Shown here: positions 63,861-64,000 of the stretch, in pieces
Numbering within the stretch: position 1 is the first letter of the stretch
Layout: each line of letters starts with the position of its first letter
Assembly: GCA_963204915.1 (NCBI GenBank)
Contig: CAUJHS010000016.1
Span: forward strand, 89,544 to 153,543
Reading direction: 5' to 3'
DNA from: Planctomycetota bacterium
GTDB lineage: Bacteria; Planctomycetota; Planctomycetia; Pirellulales; Pirellulaceae
Length of the DNA stretch: 64,000 bases
Made by a program: the position numbers and the translations under genes
The notes under the pieces: model-generated
The model's input: the letters and a program-made list of their open reading frames with translations, nothing else
Databases searched by the model: none
What the model was told of the DNA's origin: nothing

Positions 63861-64000
63861 TGATCACTCTCAAAGAAATTGCGCGACGGTTCGGCGTTAG
63901 CATTAGCGTGGCTCGGTGGGCGATGACCTACCACGGGCCAGAGCCGAAAGACCGCATCGGCACCGCGAATCTCTGGCCTGAATCCGACCTGCCGGCCATC
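63860..64000 (+). CDS. Start of a small helix-turn-helix DNA-binding protein (cut by window end)
   Basis: The first 47 codons of an open frame that runs off the window. It begins MITLKEIARRFGVSISVARW, a typical helix-turn-helix (a recognition helix after a tight turn, FGVSISVARWAM), then YHGPEPKDRIGTANLWPESD, resembling the N-terminal part of MerR/excisionase-type wing proteins. It has AGGA at suitable distance before the ATG and a good promoter 90 bases upstream. Excisionase-like, phage-regulator or small-repressor roles are all possible; what follows outside the window decides. Coding is likely, identity tentative. Confidence 0.7.
   Translation, partial: MITLKEIARRFGVSISVARWAMTYHGPEPKDRIGTANLWPESDLPAI

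Noticed and set aside
1..64000. Insertion sequences, prophage, integrases, CRISPR arrays, tRNA or rRNA genes
   Set aside because: Looked for on both strands by motifs and repeats; none found. Region reads as core chromosome.

Overview
The window is a stretch of chromosome from a planctomycete, most likely of the Pirellula type. The evidence is a set of families typical of that phylum: secreted PQQ-type beta-propellers opening with W-x-Q-W-R-G-P, a PVC-type dehydrogenase-domain protein, a Tat-exported Gfo/Idh/MocA oxidoreductase, secreted leucine-rich-repeat proteins, zinc-ribbon membrane proteins, a RRM protein with a glycine tail, and an unusually long signal peptidase I. I saw no tRNA, rRNA, CRISPR array, insertion sequence or prophage. 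Most genes are single or in short runs, and coding density is high.

Layout. 1-6.3 kb: the end of a M3 oligopeptidase, an ABC1/UbiB kinase, a PQQ propeller and the translational GTPase TypA/BipA. 6.4-9.1 kb: a minus-strand RNA-metabolism group made of a RRM protein with a long leader, a strongly structured 268-nt spacer, a SET-domain protein and a DEAD-box helicase. 9.3-15 kb: a second PQQ propeller with a methyltransferase, a YsnF-like stress protein and a secreted metallophosphatase. 15-23.6 kb: radical SAM/B12 protein, two RluA-family pseudouridine synthases flanking a giant AsmA-like protein, and a methyltransferase. 23.7-31.3 kb: LRR protein, small secreted protein, DksA-type zinc-finger protein, coiled-coil protein, TruD, PdxJ, FmdB-type zinc ribbon and NAD(P)HX epimerase.

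31.4-35.4 kb: a BamA-like function split between a POTRA-only protein and a separate lipoprotein-like Omp85 barrel, next to CoaD. 35.8-39.5 kb: a penicillin-acylase-family hydrolase with a possible leaderless mRNA, and several small proteins. 39.5-46.6 kb: Gfo/Idh/MocA plus DoxX-like pair, zinc-ribbon membrane protein, tyrosine-rich secreted protein, RsbW-type ATPase and a Ser/Thr kinase. 46.8-64 kb: MutS, a SGNH-like/PVC dehydrogenase fusion with a FAD oxidoreductase and a GNAT, a glycosyltransferase, an LptB-like ATPase, signal peptidase I with two inserted domains, a DinG helicase lacking one iron-sulphur cysteine, a second LRR protein, endonuclease IV and the start of a small HTH protein.

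Common threads. The Omp85 pair, the AsmA-like protein, the LptB-like ATPase and signal peptidase I together indicate a Gram-negative-type envelope with outer-membrane assembly. MutS, Nfo and DinG cover DNA repair; TypA, the RRM protein, the DEAD helicase, TruD and two RluA enzymes cover RNA and ribosome work. The best candidates for undescribed biology are the structured RNA at 8191-8458, which would bury the ribosome binding site of the SET gene, the split BamA, and the remodelled signal peptidase.
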